From: CAYUVF01 sp964448045
Lineage (GTDB): Bacteria > Bacteroidota > Rhodothermia > Rhodothermales > Salinibacteraceae
DNA length: 64,000 nt
Assembly (NCBI GenBank): GCA_964448045.1
Contig: CAYUVF010000012.1
Location: 19,324-83,323, forward strand
Direction of reading: 5' to 3'
Within the stretch, counting starts at the first letter, position 1; each line of letters opens with the position of its first letter. The notes below the pieces were generated by a model. It was not told where the DNA came from and did not search any database. It worked only from the letters and a program-made list of their open reading frames with translations. Below are positions 36,716 to 46,600 of this stretch, in pieces. A program made the translations under genes and the position numbers.

Positions 36716-37546
36716 TTACGAGTTCAGCGGCTGTTCAACGGGCGGCTCCATCGGCTCCGGGTGCGAGGTTGTGGACGCCTCGGCCGCCTCTTTCAGGCGC
36801 TGAATCAGTTCATCCGTGGCGTTGGCGTAATCCCGCGCGCCCCGAGCTTGCGGGTTGTGATCAAACAGCGTCGATCCGTCCTCGTACGACTCCGCCAGCG
36901 AGGTGCTCGTCCGGATGATCGTTTCCATAACGCGCTCGCCGTACTTGCTGCGCATGTACTCGCGGTAGGTATGATGGATGCCCTTGCGAGCGTCGACCTG
37001 GGTGAGCAAGAAGCTGATGCCGTGTAGATTCGGGTTGAGTCGCTTGCGAACCAGCGAGGCGGTCTGATACGTCTGCTCGGCCCCGACGACCGACTGGTAC
37101 TCGGGCAGGACGGGCACGACGACATGTTCGCTGGACACCATGGCGTTGAGGCTGTAGACAGTCACCGCGGCGGCCGTGTCGAAGATGATGACATCGTAGG
37201 GATCAGCCCAAGGCTGTTCGAGCGCTTCCTTCACCCAGAGCACGTCCGTCGGCTTGTTAAGCGTGCGCTGCCGCTTCGTCAACCGCGTGGACGAGGGCAG
37301 CAGATCGAAGCCATTCATCGACTGAAGCGCCTCAGAAGGGACCTCGTTTTCGAGATCGAACAGCGCCACCGACGAGCGATCCACCGGCGGATCTTCCACG
37401 CCCAGTGCCCGCGTAAGGAACCCCTGTGGATCCAGATCGATCGCCACGGTACGTCGGCCACTCAGACCGAGCGCAGCCGCCAGATGCATCACCGACGTGG
37501 TTTTTCCGGTTCCGCCTTTGTGATTACAGACTGCAAAAACGTTCAT
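36716..37546 (-). CDS. ParA/Soj-type ATPase, orphan
   Basis: This 276-residue protein has the deviant Walker A motif CNHKGGTGKTTS at residues 7-18, with the signature lysine. It also has DLDPQGFLTRAL, the switch DTAAAV and a family C-terminal tail. ParA-like ATPases position DNA or protein cargo on the nucleoid. There is no ParB gene or obvious parS-like site next to it, so the cargo is unclear. Its start codon (ATG at 37546) faces lnt across a 355-base divergent region. The penicillin-acylase-like gene follows after 25 bases. Confidence 0.85.
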   Translation of the reverse strand: MNVFAVCNHKGGTGKTTSVMHLAAALGLSGRRTVAIDLDPQGFLTRALGVEDPPVDRSSVALFDLENEVPSEALQSMNGFDLLPSSTRLTKRQRTLNKPTDVLWVKEALEQPWADPYDVIIFDTAAAVTVYSLNAMVSSEHVVVPVLPEYQSVVGAEQTYQTASLVRKRLNPNLHGISFLLTQVDARKGIHHTYREYMRSKYGERVMETIIRTSTSLAESYEDGSTLFDHNPQARGARDYANATDELIQRLKEAAEASTTSHPEPMEPPVEQPLNS

Positions 37547-37901
37547 ACAGACGGTCGCCGATAGGCTGTTGAGTTGCTGAAAGGTAGCGGGCACCCGGGC
37601 GCGAGTCAAATGGAGCGTGGTGCGCGCCGGAATCTCACCGTCGGCGTCTTCGTGAGGAGACAGCCGACATTCGTTCGAGTGTACAAGTTGTGAGCGACTA
37701 TTCCAATCGTAAAGGCCTGTCCATTGGTGCTCCTTTCACCTATAGTTTGTGAAGAACACCCGCCCCCATTTTCCTATCAATTCGCATTCATTGAATCCGC
37801 ATAACATTCTGTCTGGCATTGGGTTGCGTCTATCGTATTCATCTTAAACATGATTCTAACAACCCGAACCGTCTCATCTTTCTTATCCCGGCGAGCCGGC
37901 C
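37547..37901. other. 355-base divergent intergenic region, no gene
   Basis: The region separates the ParA gene (-) and lnt (+). It is more AT-rich than average in the half nearer lnt (37680-37860), as expected for promoters on both strands, but no -35/-10 pair convinced me. No open reading frame longer than a few dozen codons looks real. A binding site for the ParA partner could be sought here. Confidence 0.4.
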
Positions 37902-39467
37902 ATGCCTTTACCTGAACGCCGCTCCATTCTGAACCGATTACAGGAGCGGCCTGGCGCCTGTATTCTCCTCAGCGGATGCGCCCTCGGCTTTAGCTTCCCG
38001 CCTTTTCCCGCATACGGTCTGGCCTGGATGGCCCTGGGGCCCCTCCTCCTCCGATGGACCGAGGCCCCCTCGGCCCGGCGGCTCTATCTCGAAGCCCTCG
38101 GCATGTGGCTGATCACCTCTTCCATTGCCTTTTCGTGGCCCGTGCTTCATCCGTCGCCCATCACCGCACTCGCCTCGCTGGGTGGAGTGCTCGTGCTCTG
38201 CATGATCGGTGCCGTTCCCTTTGCGCTCTCCGTGCCAGTGCGCATCCGACTCGGACTGCTCCCGGGTCTCAGCGCCTTCATCGCCTTTGCCCTTGCGACC
38301 GAATGGATCCTGAAGACGGGTCCGCTCGCCTTCCCCTGGATGCTCTACGGCCACACCCAGGCTGCCGCGGTCCCCTTCAACCAGCTGGCAGCGCTGGGGG
38401 GAAGCGCCGGGTTGAGCCTCTGGGTTCTGATGCTGAATGCCGCCCTCCTACTCGCTGCGCTACCACGCTATCGGACGACCGCGCTGTTCGGCATCTTTCT
38501 CGCTCTGATCGCAGCCGTTGGATTCGGATCGCATCGGCGGGCGACGCCTCCACCTGCCGCCGACTCGACGGATGCCATGCTTGTGCAACCGGGTCTCACT
38601 GCATCCACCTGGGCCAAGGTTCACAGCGGCGTCCGCGTGCGGCATCTGCAACGGCTCACCGCATCTGCGCTCTCGCCCCAGTCGGCCGAGGCGACGCCGC
38701 TCGTGATCTGGCCGGAAACCGCCCTGCCCCCCGAATGGAGCCCCAACGGCGACTCGGCCGCGGCCCTGCAGCAGTGGGTCGATCGGCACCGTATTGAGCT
38801 TCTCACCGGTGCGATCCGCCCGGCCGCACCTCCCACGCATCAACGCTACTACAACAGCGCCGTCCTGCTATCCCCCGATCGCCCGCCGCAGGTCTACAAC
38901 AAGAATCGACTGGTGCCGTTTGCTGAGCGAGTGCCTTTCATCGACCGCATTCCCGCGCTCCGATCGCTCGCGGTGCCGGCCGGAGGGGTCGCCGGATACG
39001 AACAGGGCCGCCGCCGTCCGCTGCTGGGCACCACCTTCAAAGCCGGCGTGCTCATCTGTTTCGAGAGCACCTTCGATCAGATGGTCCGCACGTATGCAGC
39101 CGCCCCACAATCCGCAGATTTCCTCGTGACGCTGGCGCAAGATGGATGGTGGGGCCCATCGGCCGGCTATCGCCAGCATTTCGCATTTACCCGGCTGCGG
39201 GCCATCGAAACCGGACGAGCCGTGGCGATGGTGACCGTCACCGGCATCACCGCCCTCATCGGTCCTCGAGGCGATGTAATGGCCGAGAGCGGCTGGATGG
39301 ATCAAACCACACGCCAGGTATCCATTCCGCACTATCGGGACAAGACGGTATTCATACAGTGGGGCGCTTGGATCGATGCGCTGGGCCTGGGCTTCGCTGC
39401 ACTCTTCCTCGTCTGGGTCCTGATTCATCCCCGACTTGCCTCATCCACTACCGCACCATCCCCCTGA
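37902..39467 (+). CDS. lnt: apolipoprotein N-acyltransferase
   Basis: Lnt adds the third acyl chain to lipoproteins in the inner membrane. The 521-residue protein has a hydrophobic N-terminal half (about six helices, residues 20-205) and a periplasmic nitrilase-like domain. Its catalytic triad is Glu272 (WPETALP), Lys334 (YNKNRLVPF) and Cys386 (ICFES). A final membrane helix sits near residues 485-508. It is followed by maf after 28 bases. Confidence 0.93.
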   Translation: MPLPERRSILNRLQERPGACILLSGCALGFSFPPFPAYGLAWMALGPLLLRWTEAPSARRLYLEALGMWLITSSIAFSWPVLHPSPITALASLGGVLVLCMIGAVPFALSVPVRIRLGLLPGLSAFIAFALATEWILKTGPLAFPWMLYGHTQAAAVPFNQLAALGGSAGLSLWVLMLNAALLLAALPRYRTTALFGIFLALIAAVGFGSHRRATPPPAADSTDAMLVQPGLTASTWAKVHSGVRVRHLQRLTASALSPQSAEATPLVIWPETALPPEWSPNGDSAAALQQWVDRHRIELLTGAIRPAAPPTHQRYYNSAVLLSPDRPPQVYNKNRLVPFAERVPFIDRIPALRSLAVPAGGVAGYEQGRRRPLLGTTFKAGVLICFESTFDQMVRTYAAAPQSADFLVTLAQDGWWGPSAGYRQHFAFTRLRAIETGRAVAMVTVTGITALIGPRGDVMAESGWMDQTTRQVSIPHYRDKTVFIQWGAWIDALGLGFAALFLVWVLIHPRLASSTTAPSP

Positions 39468-39495
39468 TTGACGCATTCACTTTTCCAGATTCGTG

Positions 39496-40092
39496 ATGAC
39501 GCTGACACTTCCCCTGATCCTCGCCTCGCAATCGCCGCGCCGGCGGCGGCTCCTCGAACGCCTCGGGATGGACTTCACCGTGCAGGTGAGTCCCGCCGAG
39601 GAAGTGATTCCCAGCGACGCCGACCCCGCGACGATTGTTCAGACACTCGCCGTCGACAAGGCCACTCCCGTCGCGGCCCAACGTCCTGATGCTCTGACGC
39701 TCGCCGCCGACACCATTGTCGCCTGGGACAATACGATCCTCGGCAAACCCAAAACGCCCGACGACGCCCGGTCTATGCTCTCGATGCTATCCGGCGCGAC
39801 CCACACCGTGCACACCGGGATAGCTCTCCTCCACCCGGCCAGCGATCGGCACACGACGGCGACGGAAGCAACGCAAGTCGAGTTTGGCGTTCTCTCTGAC
39901 GACGAAATCGATGCATATGTCTCCACCGGATCGCCGATGGACAAGGCTGGCAGCTACGGCATCCAAGATGACGTAGGAGCACTTTTCGTAGAGGGTATCC
40001 ACGGCGACTATTACAACGTCGTCGGGCTGCCGCTTCGCCGCCTGTACCTTACCCTCCGCATCCATTTTCCCGATGTGTTTCAACTGGTTTGA
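39496..40092 (+). CDS. maf: Maf-like nucleotide pyrophosphatase
   Basis: The 198-residue protein hydrolyses non-canonical nucleoside triphosphates. Motifs are SQSPRRRRLL near residue 11, ADTIVAWD in the middle and GKPKTPDDA shortly after. The SPMDKAGSYGIQD block is the usual dinucleotide-binding site. A GTG immediately before the ATG is an alternative start. Transcription probably continues from lnt. Confidence 0.92.
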   Translation: MTLTLPLILASQSPRRRRLLERLGMDFTVQVSPAEEVIPSDADPATIVQTLAVDKATPVAAQRPDALTLAADTIVAWDNTILGKPKTPDDARSMLSMLSGATHTVHTGIALLHPASDRHTTATEATQVEFGVLSDDEIDAYVSTGSPMDKAGSYGIQDDVGALFVEGIHGDYYNVVGLPLRRLYLTLRIHFPDVFQLV

Positions 40093-40124
40093 TTTATTTG
40101 CAATAACGGATTCAACCGGCTCTA

Positions 40125-40154
40125 TTGACATATCGCACAGTGAACGCATACCTT
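40125..40154 (+). promoter_or_regulatory. possible promoter for the glutamine amidotransferase gene
   Basis: A perfect -35 TTGACA (40125-40130) is followed after 18 bases by TACCTT (40149-40154). It lies about 50 bases before the amidotransferase start at 40202 and just downstream of the motif shared with 4077-4090. The -10 match is weak. Confidence 0.35.
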
Positions 40155-40201
40155 ATAAGCATATCCGTGACGTTTGTCCACCGCGGTCTCCTCCGACGCG
40201 T

Positions 40202-40963
40202 ATGCCCGCCTCTCCCCTCCAGTCCCTCCGGTTCCTCCTCATCCAGGCGCGCAGTATGCCGGAGATGATCCAACAAGAGCAGGAATGCTTCATCGAGCGC
40301 TGCCGTATCGACGCCAACCAACTGGCGACGGTAAATGTGGTCACAACGCCGATCAATCGATCGCTACTCGGCGCGGTTGACGCAGTGCTCATCGGCGGAG
40401 CGGGTGAGTTTTCCGCGCGGGACGATCACCCGTGGACAGCCGACCTGCACGATTTCATCCGCGAGGGAACGGCCCGCGGCATGCCCATCTTCGGGTCGTG
40501 CTGGGGCCACCAAGTGATTGCACGCGCTTTCGGTGGAGACGTGATCTACGACCCCGACCGGGCCGAGCTGGGCTCCGGCACGGTGGAGTTGACCGAAGCC
40601 GGGCGCCACGATCCGATCTTCGGCGCGTTTCCGACTCGCTTTCGGGTCAACATGGGCCACCACGACCGCGTGGCGACGTTGCCTGCGAACGCCGTCGAGC
40701 TGGCTTACAACGAATCCCAGCGCAACCAGGCCTTCCGCCTGCGCGACAAGCCCGTCTACGGCACCCAGTTCCACAGCGAACTGGACGCAGAGCGGGAACG
40801 GGAACGGCTCGTGGCCTATCGGGAGCACTATCTCGACGCCTTGCCGACCGAAGAAGTGTTCAACGAGGTCGTGCGCAACCTCGTGGAAACGACCGAAGTG
40901 GACCACCTGATGCACGACTTTCTGGTCCAGTACGCCCCCGGAGGCGCTCACGGCACCATCTGA
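40202..40963 (+). CDS. class I glutamine amidotransferase
   Basis: This 253-residue protein is a stand-alone class I (triad) glutamine amidotransferase. Cys100 sits in FGSCWGHQ, and His191 with Glu193 in GTQFHSE; the oxyanion Gly-rich IGGAGEF segment is near 64. It is not fused to a synthase domain, and its length resembles GuaA-type or YfeJ-like amidotransferase proteins. The acceptor pathway is unknown. Its 3' end overlaps folB on the other strand by 16 bases. Confidence 0.88.
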   Translation: MPASPLQSLRFLLIQARSMPEMIQQEQECFIERCRIDANQLATVNVVTTPINRSLLGAVDAVLIGGAGEFSARDDHPWTADLHDFIREGTARGMPIFGSCWGHQVIARAFGGDVIYDPDRAELGSGTVELTEAGRHDPIFGAFPTRFRVNMGHHDRVATLPANAVELAYNESQRNQAFRLRDKPVYGTQFHSELDAERERERLVAYREHYLDALPTEEVFNEVVRNLVETTEVDHLMHDFLVQYAPGGAHGTI

Positions 40964-41307
40964 TATACCGCCTCCGCCCGATCGCATGGTCCGCCCACCG
41001 GCGGATTCGGCTTGCGGACGGTCACTTCGATCGATTCAACCTGCGGATAGGCCTCCGCGACGCGGTGCGCGATCAGATAGGTCAGCTTCTCGATGAGGTA
41101 GAAGTTGTTCTGCGTGACGAGCTCCTGCACGGCATCGTACACCGATTCGTAGTCGACGGTTTGCGACAGATCATCGTGCCGGGCCGCCGCCTCAAAATCG
41201 ATCTCTACGGCCACGTCCACCTCGTACCGCCCCCCGATGCGGTGCTCCTCCTCCATCACGCCGTGGTGCGCGTAAAAAACCGCGTTGACGAGACGAACCG
41301 TACCCAT
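40948..41307 (-). CDS. folB: dihydroneopterin aldolase
   Basis: The 119-residue enzyme makes 6-hydroxymethyl-dihydropterin in folate synthesis. The conserved blocks are FYAHHGVMEEEHRIGG near the N-terminus and the C-terminal TVRKPNPPVGG with the active lysine. No other fol genes are adjacent. It converges on the glutamine amidotransferase gene with a 16-base overlap and lies 38 bases after the PfkB gene on the same strand. Confidence 0.93.
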   Translation of the reverse strand: MGTVRLVNAVFYAHHGVMEEEHRIGGRYEVDVAVEIDFEAAARHDDLSQTVDYESVYDAVQELVTQNNFYLIEKLTYLIAHRVAEAYPQVESIEVTVRKPNPPVGGPCDRAEAVYQMVP

Positions 41308-41345
41308 GTGGACTGGCTACATTCAGGGAAGGGCGAGCTGGTAGA

Positions 41346-42278
41346 TTACGCGACCGTAAGCGACTCCAGCTCGGGAATGTGGGAAAGCTCGCGGAAGGCG
41401 CGGGCCCGTTCGTAGATATCGGATGGATCGAGCCGGAGCAGTTGCTCCGGGCCAAAGCGCTCGACCACAAACGAGGCCATGGCGCTGCCGTACACGACGG
41501 CGCGGCGGAGGCTTTCGCGGTCATATTGGCGCACACGCACCAGGTGGCCGGCCAGTCCCCCGGCAAACGTGTCACCGGCCCCGGTCGGGTCCTCGATGGC
41601 TTCGAGCGGATACGCCGGCGCGCTAAAGGTCACGTCATCGGAAAACAACAGGGCACCGTGCTCGCCCTTCTTGATGATGAGCGTCTCCGGTCCCATGGCG
41701 CGGATCATGCGCGCGGCGCGGACCAGATTAGGCTCGTCGGCGAGCTCGCGCGCCTCGGCATCGTTAATCACCAGACAGTCGACCCGTTTGAGGGTCTGCC
41801 GGAGGGCATCGGGCGTGTTTTCAATCCAGAAGTTCATCGTGTCGCAGATGACGTACTCCGGATCATCGACCTGATCGAGCACCTTTTGCTGGAGCGTAGG
41901 ATCAAGGTTGCCGAGGCATACGATCCGGCTGTCACGATACGCTTCGGGAATTTGCGGCTCGAATGACTGCAGGACGTTGAGCTGCGTATCGAGCGTTTCG
42001 CGATCGTTGAGGTCGTAGTGATAGCGTCCGGCCCAGGCGAAAGTTTTTCCGTCGGAATCGACGTCGAGGCCCCGCAGGTCGACGCCGCCATCGCGCAAGA
42101 TATCGACGTATTCTGGGGGAAAGTCGCCGCCTACGATGCCTACGAGCCGCACATCGTCACAGAAGTAGCGGGCCGCGAGGGTCAGATAGGTGGCGCTGCC
42201 GCCCATCACATCCTCGGCGGCCCCGAACGGCGTTTCGATGGTGTCAAACGCAACGGTACCAACAGCCAGTATGCTCAC
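41346..42278 (-). CDS. PfkB-family sugar/nucleoside kinase
   Basis: The 310-residue protein has the PfkB N-terminal GGSATYLTLAA block and the C-terminal DPTGAGDTFAGG motif that carries the catalytic aspartate and anion hole. The opening MSILAVGTVAFDTIET is typical of bacterial adenosine/ribokinase-like members of this superfamily. The substrate is not clear. The leader contains a strong hairpin at 42308-42332. Confidence 0.88.
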   Translation of the reverse strand: MSILAVGTVAFDTIETPFGAAEDVMGGSATYLTLAARYFCDDVRLVGIVGGDFPPEYVDILRDGGVDLRGLDVDSDGKTFAWAGRYHYDLNDRETLDTQLNVLQSFEPQIPEAYRDSRIVCLGNLDPTLQQKVLDQVDDPEYVICDTMNFWIENTPDALRQTLKRVDCLVINDAEARELADEPNLVRAARMIRAMGPETLIIKKGEHGALLFSDDVTFSAPAYPLEAIEDPTGAGDTFAGGLAGHLVRVRQYDRESLRRAVVYGSAMASFVVERFGPEQLLRLDPSDIYERARAFRELSHIPELESLTVA

Positions 42279-42300
42279 GAAGTCGGGGTCGTTTGGTGCA

Positions 42301-42332
42301 TTAAAGAGGCGTCCCCGAGTACCGGAGACGCC
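42301..42332 (-). terminator. hairpin before pfkB, possible terminator or attenuator
   Basis: On the minus strand GGCGTC...GACGCC forms a stem of 6 bp, extended by CC/GG after a mismatch. It is followed by TCTTTAAT. It lies between the DUF883-like gene and the PfkB gene, only about 23 bases before the PfkB start. It may end the upstream transcript or attenuate pfkB. Confidence 0.4.
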
Positions 42333-42379
42333 CTACGTTAAGTTCAAAGGAGCTGCGTACATTTTGCGAACAGGGGCAA

Positions 42380-43078
42380 TTAGAGGGCACGGCGGAACCA
42401 GCCCCCCAGGCGCTTGGCCACAAGGGCAATAAGGGCAGTCTTGGCCGCCTTGCGGGCCGTCTGCGACCACCATCCGCGGGCGGCTTCGGAAGCCTCTTCG
42501 GCGGAGGCTTTCACCTGCTCTGCTGCCTCTTCCGACCGCTCGGAGGCCGCTTCTGCTGCTTCGGAGAGGTTCTTGGCGGCGCGTTCGCGAAGAGCGGCCG
42601 CACGTTTTGCCGCGACGTCGCCCCAGTCTTGGGCGCGGTGAGACAGGGTCTCACCGGCCTCGCGGCCAATCCGCTCGGCTTCGCGACGGGCGCGATCGAC
42701 CCGTTTGGAGACATCGTGGCCCACCTCGGAGGCCGTGCGCTCGGCGCGCTGGCGCAGGGTCTGAGCCTGCTTCCGGGCGCGTTCGGAAAGCGTGGGCGGC
42801 GGGGCAGAGCGCAGCGCTCGCGAGAGCAGGCGCCCGCTAAGCAGTCCAGCGCCAGCCGCGAGAAAGACGGCCAACAGGGGATTCTCCCGAATCCAATTAC
42901 GGACGCGGTCGCGGGCCTCTTCGACCTGCAACTGCGCCAGTTCGCGGCGCAGATCGCCCAGCGCATCGTTCAGTTCATCGCGCATTTCTTCCGCCGAGGG
43001 GTCGTCCTCCGGCCAGTTCGACGGTCCGTGATCCGACTGCGATTCAGAATCGGAGGGGTTGTTCGGAGAATTCGTCAT
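42380..43078 (-). CDS. Ala/Glu/Arg-rich YtxH/DUF883-like membrane protein
   Basis: This 232-residue protein has an acidic N-terminus, one membrane helix (about residues 68-86), and a long highly charged Ala/Glu/Arg-rich helical region (about 98-200) that should form a coiled coil. A short hydrophobic end follows. It resembles stress-associated YtxH/YqjD-like membrane-tethered helical proteins. The gene upstream on the same strand encodes a 71-residue protein of similar design, and the pair parallels that at 27.8-28.9 kb. Confidence 0.55.
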   Translation of the reverse strand: MTNSPNNPSDSESQSDHGPSNWPEDDPSAEEMRDELNDALGDLRRELAQLQVEEARDRVRNWIRENPLLAVFLAAGAGLLSGRLLSRALRSAPPPTLSERARKQAQTLRQRAERTASEVGHDVSKRVDRARREAERIGREAGETLSHRAQDWGDVAAKRAAALRERAAKNLSEAAEAASERSEEAAEQVKASAEEASEAARGWWSQTARKAAKTALIALVAKRLGGWFRRAL

Positions 43079-43129
43079 GATCGGTCTACCGTCGTATCAA
43101 TGGAAAAGCATTGCGGAACCGCAGAGCTG

Positions 43130-43345
43130 TCAGTCGCGGAGCAGGGCACCGATGAACGTGCCGATGGCGAAGGCGCCCACCATCGCGATCGTCTGGTTGT
43201 CGCGCACCCAATCCGCGAGCGTCGCCAGCGGATCTTCCTGATTCTCAAGATCATCGAGCGGCGATTGCGAGCCCGAGGAGCCGTGGGTGGCGTGCGCGCC
43301 GGGCGACGAGGCCGACCCGTGTGTTGATTGGGATTGATCAGGCAT
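43130..43345 (-). CDS. small single-helix membrane protein
   Basis: The 71-residue protein is Ser/Gly/Gln-rich at the N-terminus, followed by an acidic segment and one C-terminal membrane helix (TIAMVGAFAIGTFIGALLRD). The GxxxG-like helix resembles the end of DUF883/YqjD-like proteins, so it may be a shortened relative of the next gene. The ATG at 43345 replaces a GTG further out. No function is known. Confidence 0.5.
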   Translation of the reverse strand: MPDQSQSTHGSASSPGAHATHGSSGSQSPLDDLENQEDPLATLADWVRDNQTIAMVGAFAIGTFIGALLRD

Positions 43346-43537
43346 ATCTATACTTTCGCGGCGCAGTAAACAAGTCAACGGAAGACAACATCAGGATACA
43401 TCGCGCAGCGGCTTGCACAACGGTCGCCGGACGGAATCAGATCCCGCCGAAAAATCGGAGGGGCTGTCCATCCGGGAAATAAACGCGACCGTACGCCGTT
43501 GCAATACTGGCGGAATACACATTACCCTACTGGTAGC

Positions 43538-43565
43538 TTGGATACAAGTCCGCCGACGATAGTAT
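43538..43565 (+). promoter_or_regulatory. likely promoter of the TPR-barrel-HU block
   Basis: TTGGAT (43538-43543) and TAGTAT (43560-43565) are spaced by 16 bases and lie about 42 bases before the TPR gene at 43607. Support is by consensus similarity only. Confidence 0.4.
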
Positions 43566-43606
43566 AGGATCGTCGTCCCGATGTTCGGCCCATATTTTCG
43601 AGGTCT

Positions 43607-46600
43607 ATGTACGCCCTGACCCGTTCTTCACGCGTAAATCACCTGCGGTGGGTGAGCACACTGCTGATCGTTCTGCTCCTTGCTGCGGCTCTCCCCGGCG
43701 AGAGCGCAGCGCAGCGCGCTCCGGCCTCCCCCGAGCGGTCGTTCGCCGATGCGCTGCGACTGTACAACGATCGGCACTATATGCAAGCTGCCGAGGCCTT
43801 CGCGACATTCCGGCGGCATCATCCTAACGCAGTCCATGCGCCCGAAACGTTTTACTACGAAGCGCAGGCTATGCTGGCCCTCGACCGGCAGGCGCAGGCC
43901 GTGCGGCTCCTGACCCAACTTCAGCGGACGTACCCGTCTCATCCGCGAGCACGCGAGGCCCGGCTAAGCCTCGGGCAATATTTCGTCGAGGCGGGTCAAT
44001 ACGAGCGGGCGCGGCAGACGCTGGAGGCGGTCGCCAGCGATTATGCGAATGAGCCGGAAGCCGCACGAGCCCGCTATCAGCTGGGGCAGTTAGCGCGGGA
44101 CCGGGAGAATCTGACCGAGGCCCTGGCCCAGTTCCAGCGGGTCGTCCGCGACTATCCGGATGCCGATATGGCCCCCGCTGCGCTCTACGCCGTGGGCACG
44201 ACGCAGGTGCGCCTCGAACGCTTCGACGCGGCGGCTGCGTCCTTCGAGCGGCTCGGGCGCACCTACCCGCAGTCGCCGTATGCGCGAACGCTGGGACTCG
44301 CTTTGGCCGATGTCTACTACGAACTGGGTGATTATGAGCGCGTCGTCGATGAGGTGACGAGCCGGCTTCCCAATCTGGAGGGTGATGCCCGCGACCGGGC
44401 CACTTTTCTGCTCGCCGAAGCGTACAACCATCTGCGCGACCACGAGAACGCGATTGTCCATTACCGACGCTTCACCGAGGACAATCCCGATAGCCCGTAC
44501 TACCACCCGGCCCTCTACGGCCTCGCTTGGAATTATCACTACGAGGGCTCCTATCAGTGGGCCGCCGATCATTTTGCGCGGGTCCAGGCCGGGCCCGATG
44601 ACGATCTGTCGCGCAAGGCCACCTACTACGAAGCGGCCAACCGATACCTCGACGGCCAGCAACAAGAGGCGCTGGCACTGTACCGCGAGTACGTACGCAC
44701 CTGGCCCAAGGCGCCGCTGGCCGATCAGGCCCAGTATGAAATCGGGATGCTTCTCTACAACCAACGCAACTGGCAGGCGGCGAACGACGCCTTTACCACG
44801 CTGATCGATCAATACACCGGCTCGTCGCGACGCGGCGAGGCCTATTACATGCGCGGCAACACCTTCATCGCCCTCAACCAGTTCGACCGGGCCCTACAAA
44901 GCTTCGACGCGGCCGTTCAGTTCGACGCGGCGCCCGATTCGCTCAAGCAAGAAGTCATCTTCCAACGGGCGTGGCTACAGTACGACACGGGAGCCTATCA
45001 AGCCGCCGCACCTGCGTTCTTGCAGATCTACAATAGCGATGCTGCACCTCCGCGCCGCACGGCGGACGCGCTCTTCTGGGGCGCCGAGAGCTATTTTCAG
45101 ATGGAAAACCTGGATCGGGCGCAGTCGCTCTTTCGCACGTACCTGAATCAGTATCGATCGGGCGACCACGTCGCAGCAGCACAATACGCGTTGGCCTGGA
45201 CGTATTTTAAGCAGCAGCGCTATCAGCAAGCAGCGCAGGCCTTTCAGCAGTTCCTCGCGATGGACGCGACGCCCAACGACGACTCCATCCCCTACCGGCA
45301 GGACGCGCGCCTGCGCCTGGCCGATAGCTACTACGCCCTGAAGCGCTACCCGGAAGCCGTGCGGATATACCGTCAGGTGGACGGCAACGGGGCTGATTAC
45401 GCGCTCTATCAGACGGGGCAGGCGCTCGATCTGGCCGATCGCTCAGCCGAGGCGATTGAGGCCCTCCAGCGGCTCGTTGATCAGTACCCCGACAGCCCCT
45501 GGCGCGATGAAGCAATGTATCAGATCGGCGCCATTCATTTTCAGAATCAGGAGTTTGACGCCGCCATCGACGCGTACGAGCGCCTCCTCTCGGCCTACCC
45601 CGATGCCGCGCTGGCCGCCAAGGCCCAGTACAGTATCGGCGATGCGCACTTCAACGCCGGCAACCTCGACGCCTCGGTCAACGCCTATCGGCGTGTCCTC
45701 AACGAATATACCGAGAGCCCGTTTGTCTCGGATGCCGCGTCCAGCATCCAATATGCACTGATTGCGATGGACGACCCTGAGCGCGCGGAAGCCATCATCG
45801 ACTCCTTCGCCACGGCGCGTCCCAACTCGCGGATCGTCGATGAGCTGCGCTTCCGGCTGGCCGAAGCGACCTATCAGAGCGGGCAAACCGATGAGGCGCT
45901 CTCGTCGCTCCGCCGTTTCGTGCGCACTTCATCCGACGACCAACTGCTCCCTGAGGCCTATTATTACATGGGCCAGATTTACGCCGAACGGGACCAGTAC
46001 GAGGAAGCGCAGGGCTATCTGCGGCAGGTGGTCTTCAGCTACGATCAGGGGGCGCATCGCGCCGAAGCGGCGCTGCAGCTCGGCGATCTGTACATGCGCC
46101 AGGAGCAGTATGACCGGGCCCGGCGGGCTTATGCGAAGATGGCGGAAGTAGCCGAGGACCCAGCGACCCTCGCGCAGGCCCGATACGGCGAAAGCATGGC
46201 GCTGTTGGAGCTGGGCCAGACCGCCGAAGCGCGCACCCTTCTCGAACAGGCGCTCGACCAGGCCGGCGATACCCGCGCAGCGTATCCCATCCAGCTGGGC
46301 CTGGGGCGCGTCTACGAACGACAGGGCCAGCTGCAACAAGCCGAAGATCTGTACCGCTCCGTCGTGCGGAACGCCGAGGGCGAGCCGGGCGCCGAGGCGC
46401 TCTATCGACTCGGCTCCTTGCTGATCGACCGGGACCAGCTCCAAACGGCCATTGCCGAACTCAGCCGCATGTCTACGCTCTATACCGGCTATCCCGCGTG
46501 GATGGCGCAGGGCTTCTTGCTGCAGGCCCGGGCGTATCGGCGCCTCGGGGAAACGGGCGAGGCCGCCCGCCTCTACGACCGCGTAATCCAAAGCTATGCG

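Noticed and set aside
36716..37546. Chromosome partition locus (parABS).
   Set aside because: There is a ParA-like ATPase but no ParB, and no parS-like palindrome recognised in the neighbouring intergenic region.
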